DNA of 64,000 nucleotides from Aliishimia sp039978895. GTDB taxonomy: Bacteria > Pseudomonadota > Alphaproteobacteria > Rhodobacterales > Rhodobacteraceae. Positions 27,006-35,872 of the stretch are shown in pieces (within the stretch, counting starts at the first letter, position 1; every line of letters begins with the position of its first letter). The DNA lies in the NCBI GenBank assembly GCA_039978895.1, contig JBDWAL010000036.1, positions 1 through 64,000 on the forward strand, in the 5' to 3' direction. The notes under the pieces were generated by a model. The model was given only the letters and a program-made list of their open reading frames with translations. It was not told the origin of the DNA and did not search any database. Made by a program: the position numbers and the translations under genes.

Positions 27006-27679
27006 CTATGTCGAACCTAAGAATTGATCGTCACTTTCTAGCCACAGAATACGCTCCCCAGCCCGGCCTTGGCGGTCGAAGGTTATGGTGACGCCCATGC
27101 GGCGCAACAGGGGCGCTACCCTCCTTATGGCAGAGGATAGTTTGTTAACCTGACGCGGGAAGCTGACCGGGTCGTCAGTTAGGTGAGGGTAGCGGTTGCA
27201 CAGGCAAGTATTGAATTGAGGGCGGTGACGGTGCCATGCCAGCGCATTTCTTCGGCCAACAGGTTGAGGATCGCCAATGCGACGGGGTTGCTTTCGACGC
27301 TCAATTTACCAGCCTGTTCACGGTTGGCAACGTACGATGCTATGAGCGCACCCGGCTCCCACCCCAAGGCCGGTTCGGCGGCAGCGAAAGGACGCAGCAA
27401 GTCGATATCACCCGCGCCGGGTTGCGGCATTGGCAGCGCTCTTTGTGAAGCGGCACGTTGAAACCGCGATGGAAGGTAAGTGACGACCTGCCAACTTTGC
27501 TTTGTCACAGCGACTGCCTGCCATTCGGGATTACCCAAATCAATGTAAAGTGACGGCCCAAGCGTGCCAATCCGGTTGAAGACAGGGTGTTGCTCACCTT
27601 CGAACAGAACGCGACCCTGCCCTCTCGTCAAATTTGGCAAGCAAAGAAGGGAGGAACCCAACACTCGCTGCGCCCGCAA
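27006..27679 (-). pseudogene. Remnant of a mobile-element DNA primase/helicase-like protein
   Basis: The minus strand encodes VLFEGEQHPVFNRIG then PSLYIDLGNPEWQAVAVT, SWQVVTYLPSRFQRAA and RALPMPQPGAGDIDLLRPF, the segment just before the ATPase core in primase/helicase-like proteins of phages and integrative elements. The P-loop core is missing. After a stop and a frame change at about 27180 the C-terminal piece follows (DDPVSFPRQVNKLSSAIRR, LLRRMGVTITFDRQGRAGE). An internal deletion and frameshift are therefore clear. It marks a decayed element in this region. Confidence 0.6.
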
Positions 27680-28102
27680 ACTAAATCACGCAACTTAAAG
27701 AAAGAGGTCATTTCGGACTGCGATCCTTTTTTCTCGATGCGCAAACGCTGCGAAGGTCTGCTGTGTGCCCAGACCTACCTCGACAGGGTTACGGCAAACC
27801 GGACGTAGTCGTTACGCACCAGAATTAAGCTGAGGGAATTGAAGGGCTTGAACTTGAGCGTCTCATCGGGCCAGGTGTTGCTTTGGGCATGTCTGATAAG
27901 GCGGATAGCGATCCGATTACGGCGTAAGTTTTGAAACAGGAACTGGGCCGGACCGGACCGGACCGATGACAATCTTATCCGCTCCGCCAAAACACCAGTT
28001 TTCTGGATTCAGTTGGATGGTCTAAATTGGGTTTTAAGCCTCAATGGGTCGCGTCTTTTGACGATTTCACGCACCGCCGTACCGTAGCTACCTGCAGCTG
28101 CA
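27680..28102. other. Intergenic region without a supported gene
   Basis: Only short shadows on both strands. It contains a small 5-bp tandem run (ggacc repeated three times, about 27950-27965). Nothing else recognised. Confidence 0.35.
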
Positions 28103-28507
28103 TCAACTGGCAAATTTTTGTTTTTTATCAATAAAAATTACGAACAGATACGAAACGAGCATAGAACACCCTATTGCCAAAGATATGTAGCACAAAGGCA
28201 CGCCAGCGTCTGACAGCGGGCATGTGGGCGTACCGGTAAGCTCAAGAGTTGTGCCAAGAACGGCTAGCGAAATAACAGGTATGACACCGGCGAGGAACAA
28301 CCATGTTAAGCTACGCCACCACACTAATGCCGCCAAGGTCATCGCTGCGTAACAAATCGAAACCAAAAAACAGGCCGGGATGGGCCCAAAATTTGGGCAT
28401 GCGTTGCCCGTCTGAATATGGGCGAGCGAGATCGGAACGATCCCGCTCAGAACCACCAAGCACATGAGCGCTATGCCTATGCGCATAAGGCGGCTGACCC
28501 AGATCAC
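28103..28507 (-). CDS. Small four-helix membrane protein, unknown
   Basis: A 134-residue protein with four predicted membrane helices and cysteines in the loops (GNACPNFGPIPACF, TPTCPLSDAGVPLC), which may be disulfide-bonded outside the cell. Not a family I recognise. Its ATG overlaps the stop of the FG-GAP protein gene (ATGA), making it the last gene of a three-gene operon. A role in anchoring or maturing the exported FG-GAP protein is possible from position only. Confidence 0.65.
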   Translation of the reverse strand: MIWVSRLMRIGIALMCLVVLSGIVPISLAHIQTGNACPNFGPIPACFLVSICYAAMTLAALVWWRSLTWLFLAGVIPVISLAVLGTTLELTGTPTCPLSDAGVPLCYISLAIGCSMLVSYLFVIFIDKKQKFAS

Positions 28508-30129
28508 GGATCAAGGCCTTTGAAGGTCAGCACTTCATTGCGAAACTCTCCGTCTTGGGTGACAGACGTTCCATCAATGTAGTTGGTCTTGACTGACTTC
28601 GCGCTTTGAGCGCCCAAACCTGCGATGATCATACGGCTGCTGTCAGACGCCAGCCCTTCACCCGACACGTACGGTTTGAACAGTTTTGATCCATCTTCCA
28701 AGGTAATTTCGACCATTGCACCGATGCTATCGATGTTTTCAGGCAGTTGGATTTTTAAGTATCCGTTAGGGTTATCGCCTGAACTGATGAAGGCTTGTGA
28801 GGTGCCAGCGATATTTATGTGCACAACATCCGAACGACCATCCCCATTGAAATCAGCCGTCAACGGCGCAATGGAGTATTGGCGATTGACAACGCCATTC
28901 TTTGTGCCGACTTCAGCCATTTCACCCGTTGCAGTCTGGACCAGCATACGCCCCGGAAGACGCAATACCGGAATTTTATGGAAGGGTGCGGTGACGAAGT
29001 TTTGCGAAACAACCAGATCTTCAAGACCGTCAAGGTTCAGGTCCTCGTGGCTTAAACCCCACCCAAATTCGTAGTCCGCAATCCGCAATACGTCCCCTTC
29101 CTCTGAAAAACTACCACTGCCATTAGATAAGAACGCCATCCATTTACGGTTCAAAGGCTGATCATCACGCAGATCACCGCGTACCATAAACGTTGGAGGT
29201 GTAGATCCAATGTTGGAAAAACTGTAGTCGGTCACACCATCGTTGTTGATATCGGCAATGCCAATTCCCATGGGATAGGAAGGCAAATCAGTGTTGGGAT
29301 TCACGATGTTCGTAAAATTTCCGGAACCATCGTTTTCGTAGGTCCGCACGTTACCAGTGTCATGAGCAACGATTAGATCTAGATCGCCGTCCCCTTCAAA
29401 ATCGCCAAACGTCGCTTGGAACGTGTTGTGCAGAAAGTTAAGTCCGCGTGCTTCCGTCTCAATGCTAAACGTGTTGTCACCGTTATTGATGAACAGTTCA
29501 GACGTACCGCCATATTCATCCCTGTTGAAGATGTTCAGGCCCTCGATTTTCTCATTCTGGATGTAACCCGACACATACATGTCAAAATGGCCGTCATTGT
29601 TGATATCGGCCACTGCTATCGAAATACCCGTCGTGTTTTCATTCATCTGGGTGTTCAGCTGCTCGCTCGTGAACGTGCCGCCGTTGTTTGTGTAAAGCCA
29701 GATACCTTCGGGATGCGTCACAAGCATATCGACTTGGCCGTCTTTGTTGTGATCCAGAACCAAGGCGCCGAAAGCTGTGCCATCAGCTGGTTTGGTCAGG
29801 CCTGCCTGCCCATCAATGGCGACAAATTCCCCTTTTTCGAACCGGAACAGACCATTTTCTTGTTGGAAGCTGCCACCGATGAAAAGCTCTTCGGTGCCAT
29901 CGCCATCAATATCGATTGCCGCACTTCCAGTGATCGGCAATGAGGTCGCATCTTCATGGGACTGCGCAAAGGGGACTTCAACGTGGTCAAATTCGGGAAT
30001 GATCGTATCGCCAAGATCAACATCATAATCAACGCGGCGATCGTTCAGAGTGTATGCTGCCATCACGATGGCCATTGTCCCAACAAGTGGCACCATAACC
30101 ATGGGAACGTACTTTAGTTTTTTGAGCAT
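28504..30129 (-). CDS. FG-GAP repeat protein with UnbV/ASPIC C-terminal domain
   Basis: A 541-residue protein with an N-terminal membrane helix (VPMVMVPLVGTMAIVMAAYTL), probably an uncleaved anchor leaving the rest in the periplasm. It contains at least seven integrin-type calcium loops: DIDGDGTEELFIGG, DHNKDGQVDMLV, DINNDGHFDMYVSG, DFEGDGDLDLIVA, DINNDGVTDYSF, DLNLDGLEDLVV and DFNGDGRSDVVHI, forming a beta-propeller. The C-terminus (IGAMVEITLEDGSK..., GLGAQSAKSVKTNYIDG) fits the UnbV/ASPIC domain of CRTAC1-like proteins. The biological role of this class is poorly known; extracellular calcium-dependent binding is likely. Confidence 0.82.
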   Translation of the reverse strand: MLKKLKYVPMVMVPLVGTMAIVMAAYTLNDRRVDYDVDLGDTIIPEFDHVEVPFAQSHEDATSLPITGSAAIDIDGDGTEELFIGGSFQQENGLFRFEKGEFVAIDGQAGLTKPADGTAFGALVLDHNKDGQVDMLVTHPEGIWLYTNNGGTFTSEQLNTQMNENTTGISIAVADINNDGHFDMYVSGYIQNEKIEGLNIFNRDEYGGTSELFINNGDNTFSIETEARGLNFLHNTFQATFGDFEGDGDLDLIVAHDTGNVRTYENDGSGNFTNIVNPNTDLPSYPMGIGIADINNDGVTDYSFSNIGSTPPTFMVRGDLRDDQPLNRKWMAFLSNGSGSFSEEGDVLRIADYEFGWGLSHEDLNLDGLEDLVVSQNFVTAPFHKIPVLRLPGRMLVQTATGEMAEVGTKNGVVNRQYSIAPLTADFNGDGRSDVVHINIAGTSQAFISSGDNPNGYLKIQLPENIDSIGAMVEITLEDGSKLFKPYVSGEGLASDSSRMIIAGLGAQSAKSVKTNYIDGTSVTQDGEFRNEVLTFKGLDP

Positions 30130-30132
30130 GTG

Positions 30133-30777
30133 TTAGCCCTCCAGTTTCAATTTTGAAGCGACACGAAGCGATACCAAGAACATGACAAAATAAGCCACGT
30201 TCAAAGCGATCGGCATCATGTATTTTCCGATGGCAGGAATGGTGAAGAAGATGATGAATGACACGATGATCAAGAAAATCGGGTTTAGAATGGCCATTGC
30301 ACGGGGGTAGTGAGATCGGCCCGTCACGCACAGCCAAATAAAGACCACCGACAATACGAGAACACCTAGACGAACGACTTGTAGCAAGCTCTCGTAGCGC
30401 AGTTCGTATAAGGCGAGCTGCTCTTCAATCCCGCCTGCAGCCACCAACTCAACGGCACTTGCACGTGAACCGATCCAAACGGCACCGACAACACAGGCAT
30501 ATGCCATCACAAGACCGGCAAAACGTGCTGCAACCTCATTGGCTGGACGTAACATCAGATAGATATGAAATGCCCCAACAACATAAAGCGGCGCCCCCAA
30601 AACCCCAAAGAAATGCCCTATCGTTGCACGTTCACGGGTAACGCCTTCGAAAAAGGCAAACGTGTCTGTGTACCGCGCCAAGCTGTCGTAATGCAGTAGG
30701 AACTCACCGATCCCAACCAAGATCGCAGCAGCAAGCCCGACCTGTCCTGTGATCAATATCAATCGTTTATCTGTCAT
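30133..30777 (-). CDS. Multi-pass membrane protein, unknown
   Basis: A 214-residue protein with about six membrane helices (GQVGLAAAILVGIGEFLL, FGVLGAPLYVVGAFHIYLML, IFLIIVSFIIFFTIPAIG and others). I do not recognise the family. It is the first gene of the operon with the FG-GAP protein, 3 bp ahead of it. The upstream region is shared with a divergent ECF sigma factor, which may control this operon. Confidence 0.7.
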   Translation of the reverse strand: MTDKRLILITGQVGLAAAILVGIGEFLLHYDSLARYTDTFAFFEGVTRERATIGHFFGVLGAPLYVVGAFHIYLMLRPANEVAARFAGLVMAYACVVGAVWIGSRASAVELVAAGGIEEQLALYELRYESLLQVVRLGVLVLSVVFIWLCVTGRSHYPRAMAILNPIFLIIVSFIIFFTIPAIGKYMMPIALNVAYFVMFLVSLRVASKLKLEG

Positions 30778-31156
30778 TTGGAGTGTTCTTTCATCATCCG
30801 TTATTGGTTGTTCTAAGGATCAAGTTCGGCTCAAGCAGCGACGACACATTCTTGCGCAAAGCACCTTTTTGATGACCGCCCCCACCGAAATAAGGTTAAG
30901 TCACTGATTTCGGATACCGAATTCCCTTGAGGTCAGAGCCCTTACTCACAAGCCATTATCGTGACACGGGAGCCGGATGAGGGTGCGCCGACAACGGTGA
31001 TCACATGCGCCAAGATCGGTTTCATATTTGCTCATCTGCTGCTCGCCCATTTGCCTTCACTGGTTCAGATGCTCAAGAAAGGGAGAACGTTACAAAAAAA
31101 ATGAAAAAGGTCTTTTTAGTCCTGTTGCCTCGGCCATCGGTAGGAGACAATGCGGT
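30778..31156. promoter_or_regulatory. Divergent intergenic region between membrane operon and ECF sigma gene
   Basis: About 380 bases that must contain promoters for both directions. No gene seen. I could not name a reliable ECF promoter motif by eye. Confidence 0.4.
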
Positions 31157-31765
31157 ATGGTTTTTGAAGATGACGATCGCAAAATTGAGGGTTCTTTGGA
31201 CGCTGCTGAGGTAACTTTGACGTCTGATGAGGTCTCTAGGCTTGTCCGCGAACATTCTGACTGGATGCTTGGGGCTGCAGTTCGCATCTTAAAAGATAGA
31301 GCCCACGCAGAGGATGCCGTCCAAGCCGCATTTACAAAAATTTGGTCCAAACTTCATACATTTGAAGGTCGCTCAGCCTTGCAGACATGGATGCACCGTG
31401 TCGTGGTGAACGAGGCATTGATGATTTTACGCGGAATCAAACGACGGAACGAGCGTTCGATAGACGATTTGCAGCCAGTTTTTGATGACAGCGGATGTCG
31501 GGTCGAACTAGAGGACAATACAACTATCACGCCGGAAGTTTTGCTGTCTCGCCGTCAAACCAATGACCACGTCAGAGATGCCATAATGACTTTACCCAAC
31601 AAATATCGTATCGTTTTATGTCTCCGCGACATCGAAGGTTTCAGCACGGCCGAGACCAGCGAGGCATTGGAGTTGAGTGAGGCGAACGTCAAAGTAAGAT
31701 TACATCGCGCCCGTGCAGCCCTGAAGACACTTCTTGAACTCCACGTCAAAGAGCAAATGCTATGA
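31157..31765 (+). CDS. ECF-type RNA polymerase sigma factor
   Basis: A 202-residue sigma-70 family member. Sigma region 2 runs REHSDWMLGAAVRILKDRAHAEDAVQAAFTKIWSK and TFEGRSALQTWMHRVVVNEAL; region 4 runs TLPNKYRIVLCLRDIEGFSTAETSEALELSEANVKVRLHRARAAL. There is no region 3, as expected for ECF factors. The ATG at 31157 has GGAG 11 bases upstream. It overlaps by four bases with the following anti-sigma gene. The environmental signal is unknown; the divergent FG-GAP operon is a plausible target. Confidence 0.92.
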   Translation: MVFEDDDRKIEGSLDAAEVTLTSDEVSRLVREHSDWMLGAAVRILKDRAHAEDAVQAAFTKIWSKLHTFEGRSALQTWMHRVVVNEALMILRGIKRRNERSIDDLQPVFDDSGCRVELEDNTTITPEVLLSRRQTNDHVRDAIMTLPNKYRIVLCLRDIEGFSTAETSEALELSEANVKVRLHRARAALKTLLELHVKEQML

Positions 31766-32082
31766 TAAAATCTCAATCCCGGAAAAGAACCCGACCAATC
31801 GCAGCAATTATGTTTCGACTGCCATTCATGATTGATTGCGTACAATTTGAGGCCTTTATTGTCGATTATCTCGAAGGGACTCTATCAAAGCGCCAACGCA
31901 TGACTTTTGATTTGCACCTGAAACTCTGTCGCGAGTGTCGGGAATATTTACAATCTTACAAAGCCGCGATGGAGGCCGCAAAAATCCAAGCTGACATGCC
32001 GTTTTCCAAGATGGGTATGGGAGAGGTCCCAGAAGACCTCATCAACGCAGTATTATCGGCTCGTAAGGAGTTCGAGAAGTAA
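31762..32082 (+). CDS. Soluble zinc-finger anti-sigma factor (zf-HC2)
   Basis: A 106-residue protein with the anti-sigma zinc motif: Cys in DCVQFEAFIVDYLEG and then DLHLKLCREC (His-x3-Cys-x2-Cys). It has no membrane helix, so it is a cytoplasmic ZAS-type anti-sigma, as in ChrR/RsrA-like or short variants that sense redox or metal changes. It is translationally coupled to the sigma gene (ATGA). It should hold the sigma factor inactive until the zinc site is disturbed. Confidence 0.8.
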   Translation: MIKSQSRKRTRPIAAIMFRLPFMIDCVQFEAFIVDYLEGTLSKRQRMTFDLHLKLCRECREYLQSYKAAMEAAKIQADMPFSKMGMGEVPEDLINAVLSARKEFEK

Positions 32083-32451
32083 GACACGTCTACGCTCAGG
32101 ATGCGGACGTAGAAACTTTCAGACCCGAAGGATGGGTTTTAGTATTGCTACGTTTTGGGCAATAAGAGTGCCGCACGATGAACGAATGACACGTTTAGGA
32201 AAGCTGCGCCGCCGCGTTCGAACCCAAGCTGTACATTGCCAACCTACACGCCCTTTGGTGTGCATGGTTGTCGCTGGCCAGCGCGATCCCCCCTCCCCTC
32301 ACTCCAAGCAAGGCGAACAGCCCGCATGGTTGCATTCGTCCTCAAATCAGAAAATTCTCTTATTGCGTGGCGTGTGGTGGCAGCGATTGATGGCCAAGCA
32401 GTGCCCGCAAAGAAACCTATCATTTGCACCCCACATCAATAAGTGTTTTGA
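32083..32451. other. Intergenic region before the LysR gene
   Basis: About 370 bases. Open frames on both strands are short and unrecognised. It probably carries the end of the sigma operon and the promoter of the LysR regulator. Confidence 0.4.
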
Positions 32452-33336
32452 ATGCATATGACCTTCGAACAACTCCGCACATTCCTTTGGGTTGCTCGGT
32501 TGGGCGGCTTTCGAAAAGCCTCTGACCGTCTACATTTATCTCAACCCGCAGTGTCCACACGCATATCCAATCTAGAGACTGAATTGGAAGCGAAGCTCTT
32601 TGAAAGAGGGTCAGGCAATCTTGTACTTACTAAAAAGGGCCAGCAGCTTTTAGGATATGCCGAACAACTCCTCTTCGTTGAGGAAGAAATCAAACAGCGG
32701 GTCGCAAATCCAGCTGAGACCGAAGGTCTGTTTCGTCTTGGCGCTTCGGAGACCATCGCACAGGCTTGGCTGCCATCGTTCATACAAGCTTTTAGCACCC
32801 AGTTTCCGAGGGTGAATGTGGATCTTACGGTCGATATCTCTCTAAATTTGAGGGCTTCGATCCTTGAACGCCGTCTCGATCTAGCATTTTTGATGGGACC
32901 AATATCAGAGTATTCGGTCAAAAATGTCACGCTGCCAGAGTTCGATTTGCATTGGTACAAGTCAAGCGAACTGGGGGATATCGACCTTTCCAAAGTTCCG
33001 ATCATTTCCTATTCCAGCCAAACTCGTCCTTACCGCGAACTGACCTCTGAATTGGCCCGCCGCGTGGGCCCCAAGTCACGGGTGTTTTCGTCGGCTTCGC
33101 TGTCTGCAAGCCTCAAGATGATTTCGGCGGGAATCGCGGTCGGTCCTTACCCTCGCGTTCTTGCCGCGCCACATCTTGAAGCGAATGAAGTGGTGGAGTT
33201 CAGCCCAGGGTTCGTGCCGCCCCCATTAGAGTTCACCGCGTCCTACCTTGCAGAGCCCAGAAGCTTTCTAGTTGAAAACAGTGCAGAAATCGCCCGTGAC
33301 GTCGCAACAGAATGGCATGGTGCACATCCCAAATAG
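32452..33336 (+). CDS. LysR-family transcriptional regulator
   Basis: A 294-residue LTTR. Residues 1-62 give the winged HTH (MTFEQLRTFLWVARLGGFRKASDRLHLSQPAVSTRISNLETEL); residues about 90-290 give the substrate-binding domain. The start is either 32452 or the second Met at 32458. It lies 93 bp upstream of, and on the same strand as, the DUF1445/TRAP/oxoprolinase operon and is the natural regulator of it. The inducer is presumably the transported acid. Confidence 0.9.
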   Translation: MHMTFEQLRTFLWVARLGGFRKASDRLHLSQPAVSTRISNLETELEAKLFERGSGNLVLTKKGQQLLGYAEQLLFVEEEIKQRVANPAETEGLFRLGASETIAQAWLPSFIQAFSTQFPRVNVDLTVDISLNLRASILERRLDLAFLMGPISEYSVKNVTLPEFDLHWYKSSELGDIDLSKVPIISYSSQTRPYRELTSELARRVGPKSRVFSSASLSASLKMISAGIAVGPYPRVLAAPHLEANEVVEFSPGFVPPPLEFTASYLAEPRSFLVENSAEIARDVATEWHGAHPK

Positions 33337-33428
33337 TTTCAAAATATCTATCACTCCTTATAAAAAATGATAATTTGAATGAATGAATGCCCCGTGTGAA
33401 TGTCCTTTAACAGGATCTTGGGGGCATC

Positions 33429-34259
33429 ATGACAATAAAACAGCTATCAGAAAGTGACCTTTCGCTCCTTTCGAGCGAAGATATCCGACAGCGTATTCGG
33501 GCTGGTCAACACGATGCCCACACTGCAGGGCTCGCTCCCGGAAAGCTGCAATGCAACCTTGCCATTCTCCCTGAAGTCTACGCGTTGGACTTTCTTCGAT
33601 TTTGCCTCAGAAACCCCAAACCCTGCCCTCTCGTCGGAGTGAGCGACACAGGCGATCCGATGTTGCCCACCCTTGGGCGTGACATTGATATTCGCTCGGA
33701 CGTTCCACGATACCGCGTGTTTCGAAACGGCGAGTTCGCAGAGGAAGTAACCGACATCTCGGACCTATGGTCCGACGATCTCGTAACAGTCGCATTGGGA
33801 TGCTCTTTTACTTTTGAAAACGCGCTGCTTCGCGCAGGCATTCCCGTTCGACACATCGAAATGGGTCGAAACGTCCCAATGTTCCGAACAAATATCAACC
33901 TCGAACCAGCGGGGCCGTTTTCGGGTCAGATGGTCGTAACAATGCGGCCTTTACGTGAAGACCAAATCGAAGAAGCCACATCCATCAGCGCGCGTTACCC
34001 GCAAGCGCATGGTGCGCCGATTGCCGTTGGGAATCCGTTATCCATCGGCATTTCTGATCTTAGCAAACCTGACTACGGAGACCCGGTTGACGTCCAAGTT
34101 GGCGAAATCCCAGTCTTTTGGGCCTGCGGCGTGACACCGCAAAACGTTCTTCGGGCGGCGCAACTGCCAATCTGCATCACGCACGCGCCCGGTCATATGC
34201 TCATCACGCACGTTGCAGAAGATGCTGAGACGACAATTTACCAAAAGAAAACCAACTAG
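33429..34259 (+). CDS. DUF1445 / D-glutamate cyclase family protein
   Basis: A 276-residue member of the UPF0317 (DUF1445) family: QCNLAILPEVYALDFLRFCLRNPKPCPL, GRDIDIRSDVPRYRVFRNGE, LVTVALGCSFTFENAL and ITHAPGHMLITHV are characteristic blocks. The family shares its fold with the N-terminal region of mammalian D-glutamate cyclase, which interconverts D-glutamate and 5-oxo-D-proline. Older annotation as a hydro-lyase is not proven. Its neighbours are a TRAP transporter and a 5-oxoprolinase-type enzyme, so lactam chemistry is plausible. GGGGG precedes the ATG. Confidence 0.85.
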   Translation: MTIKQLSESDLSLLSSEDIRQRIRAGQHDAHTAGLAPGKLQCNLAILPEVYALDFLRFCLRNPKPCPLVGVSDTGDPMLPTLGRDIDIRSDVPRYRVFRNGEFAEEVTDISDLWSDDLVTVALGCSFTFENALLRAGIPVRHIEMGRNVPMFRTNINLEPAGPFSGQMVVTMRPLREDQIEEATSISARYPQAHGAPIAVGNPLSIGISDLSKPDYGDPVDVQVGEIPVFWACGVTPQNVLRAAQLPICITHAPGHMLITHVAEDAETTIYQKKTN

Positions 34260-34269
34260 GAGTGAAGTA

Positions 34270-35295
34270 ATGAAACGTATGATGACAATGCTCGTCGCAA
34301 CCACAGCACTTGCCGCCCCAGCGATGGCCGAAAACCTCTCGGTCGTCGGAAGCTGGTCAAGCCTGCCTTTGCACAATTCATATGAGGCGCCATTTTGGTC
34401 TCAAACACTGCCGGCCGCAGGGGATTTCAATGTTGAATTGACAACGCATAACCAGATGGGCCTCGGTCTTTCCGAGATTTACCCGCTTCTTGGCCAAGGT
34501 GTGTATGACGTGGCCATGACAGTTGCCGACTATGCCGTTGGTGATGCGCCTGAACTCGAAGGTCTCGACGTGCCGCTTCTGGCCCTTACCGCTGATGAAG
34601 CGCGCGCCATGGTTGATGCGGCCCGCCCAATGGTTTCCGATATCTATCGCGCACGTTTCAATGCAGAAGTTTTGGCGATTGTGCCTTACCCGCCACAAGT
34701 CGTGTTCTGTAATGCAGAAATCAACAACTTTTCTGACCTTCAAGGTTTGAAGGTTCGTGCCTCTGGCCGGATGACGGCCCTGTTTCTGGAATCTCTTGGT
34801 GCGGAAGGCGTTAATGTATCCTTCTCAGAGGTGCCCGGCGCGTTGCAAAACGGTGTTGTTGATTGTGCTGTGACAGGAGCTGGCTCTGGCTACTCAGCCG
34901 GGTGGTGGGAAGTCTCCACTCATTTGCTGCCAATTCCGCTTGGTGGTTGGGATCATGTCGTCACAGCAATGAATGCTGACAAGTGGGATGGATTGAGCGC
35001 CGATGATCAAGGTCTGATCAAAGAGCAAATCTCTTCTGGTTTCGAAGAACCAGCTTGGGCCAGCGCACAAGATGCTTTGGTTAATGATATCGCTTGTTTG
35101 ACAGGCAATGGCGACTGCCCGTCAGGAGACGCGCGCAGCATGAGCTTGGTCGAAATTTCCGATGCTGATTTCGATAACGCCCGTGACATCTTGATCGGCG
35201 AAGTTCTTCCCGACTGGGCAGAGCGTGCCGGTGGCGATTGGGCTTCACGTTGGAACAAGTCCGTTGGTCAAGTGGTTGGCGTGACGATCAAGTAA
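34270..35295 (+). CDS. TRAP transporter substrate-binding protein (DctP type)
   Basis: A 341-residue periplasmic protein. Signal peptide MMTMLVATTALAAPAMA then AENLSVVGSW; the start at 34270 follows AGGAGTGA. DctP family features: GLKVRASGRMTALFLESLGAE (conserved Arg for carboxylate binding), EVPGALQNGVVDCAVTGAGS, and a pair of cysteines near the C-terminus (DIACLTGNGDCPSG) that may be disulfide-linked. It should bind the carboxylate or lactam that the downstream oxoprolinase handles. Confidence 0.88.
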   Translation: MKRMMTMLVATTALAAPAMAENLSVVGSWSSLPLHNSYEAPFWSQTLPAAGDFNVELTTHNQMGLGLSEIYPLLGQGVYDVAMTVADYAVGDAPELEGLDVPLLALTADEARAMVDAARPMVSDIYRARFNAEVLAIVPYPPQVVFCNAEINNFSDLQGLKVRASGRMTALFLESLGAEGVNVSFSEVPGALQNGVVDCAVTGAGSGYSAGWWEVSTHLLPIPLGGWDHVVTAMNADKWDGLSADDQGLIKEQISSGFEEPAWASAQDALVNDIACLTGNGDCPSGDARSMSLVEISDADFDNARDILIGEVLPDWAERAGGDWASRWNKSVGQVVGVTIK

Positions 35296-35323
35296 ACGAC
35301 AAGACGACTGAAGGAAGTAATAA

Positions 35324-35872
35324 ATGGAACTGGCGTTGATCAACACGCTTCGGAAGCTCAACCGCACAATCGCGCTGATTGTTGGGATAGGTCTTCTGGG
35401 AATGGCGGCCTTTGTGGTTGCCGACATTGTTCTGCGTCAGTTCCATGCCTCATTCGGTGGATCTGAAGAATTGGCCGGCTATGCGATGGCTTTGGTCAGT
35501 TCATGGGGTATGGCCTATACTCTTTTAGAGTTGGGGCATATCCGCATCGATCTAATCCGGTCGCGGACTGGTAATATGGCTCGCGCACTTTTTGATATTT
35601 TCTCGATGATCGTTATGTCCGGTGTGGTGCTCACCATCGCTTTCAGATGCTGGCCTGTTGTTGAACGCGCCATCGAGAATGGCAGCCGCGCAAACACGCC
35701 GCTCGCGACGCCGCTCGCATGGGTGCAGATTCCATGGTTTGCAGGATGGGTTTGGTTCGCCTTGATGTCTTGTTTGATCACCATCGCCGCTATCGGTTTG
35801 TTCTTACGCGGCCGCGCGACTGAGACTGAACCGTTCATTGGGGCATTCGCAGAACAGGACAGCCTGCTATGA
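35324..35872 (+). CDS. TRAP transporter small membrane subunit (DctQ type)
   Basis: A 182-residue protein with four membrane helices and the DctQ signature segment GGSEELAGYAMALVSSWGMAYTLLELGHIRIDL. It overlaps the start of the large subunit gene by four bases. It works in the inner membrane with the two flanking TRAP subunits. Confidence 0.88.
   Translation: MELALINTLRKLNRTIALIVGIGLLGMAAFVVADIVLRQFHASFGGSEELAGYAMALVSSWGMAYTLLELGHIRIDLIRSRTGNMARALFDIFSMIVMSGVVLTIAFRCWPVVERAIENGSRANTPLATPLAWVQIPWFAGWVWFALMSCLITIAAIGLFLRGRATETEPFIGAFAEQDSLL

Noticed and set aside
27950..27966. Triple ggacc tandem repeat
   Set aside because: Too short to be a meaningful repeat array.
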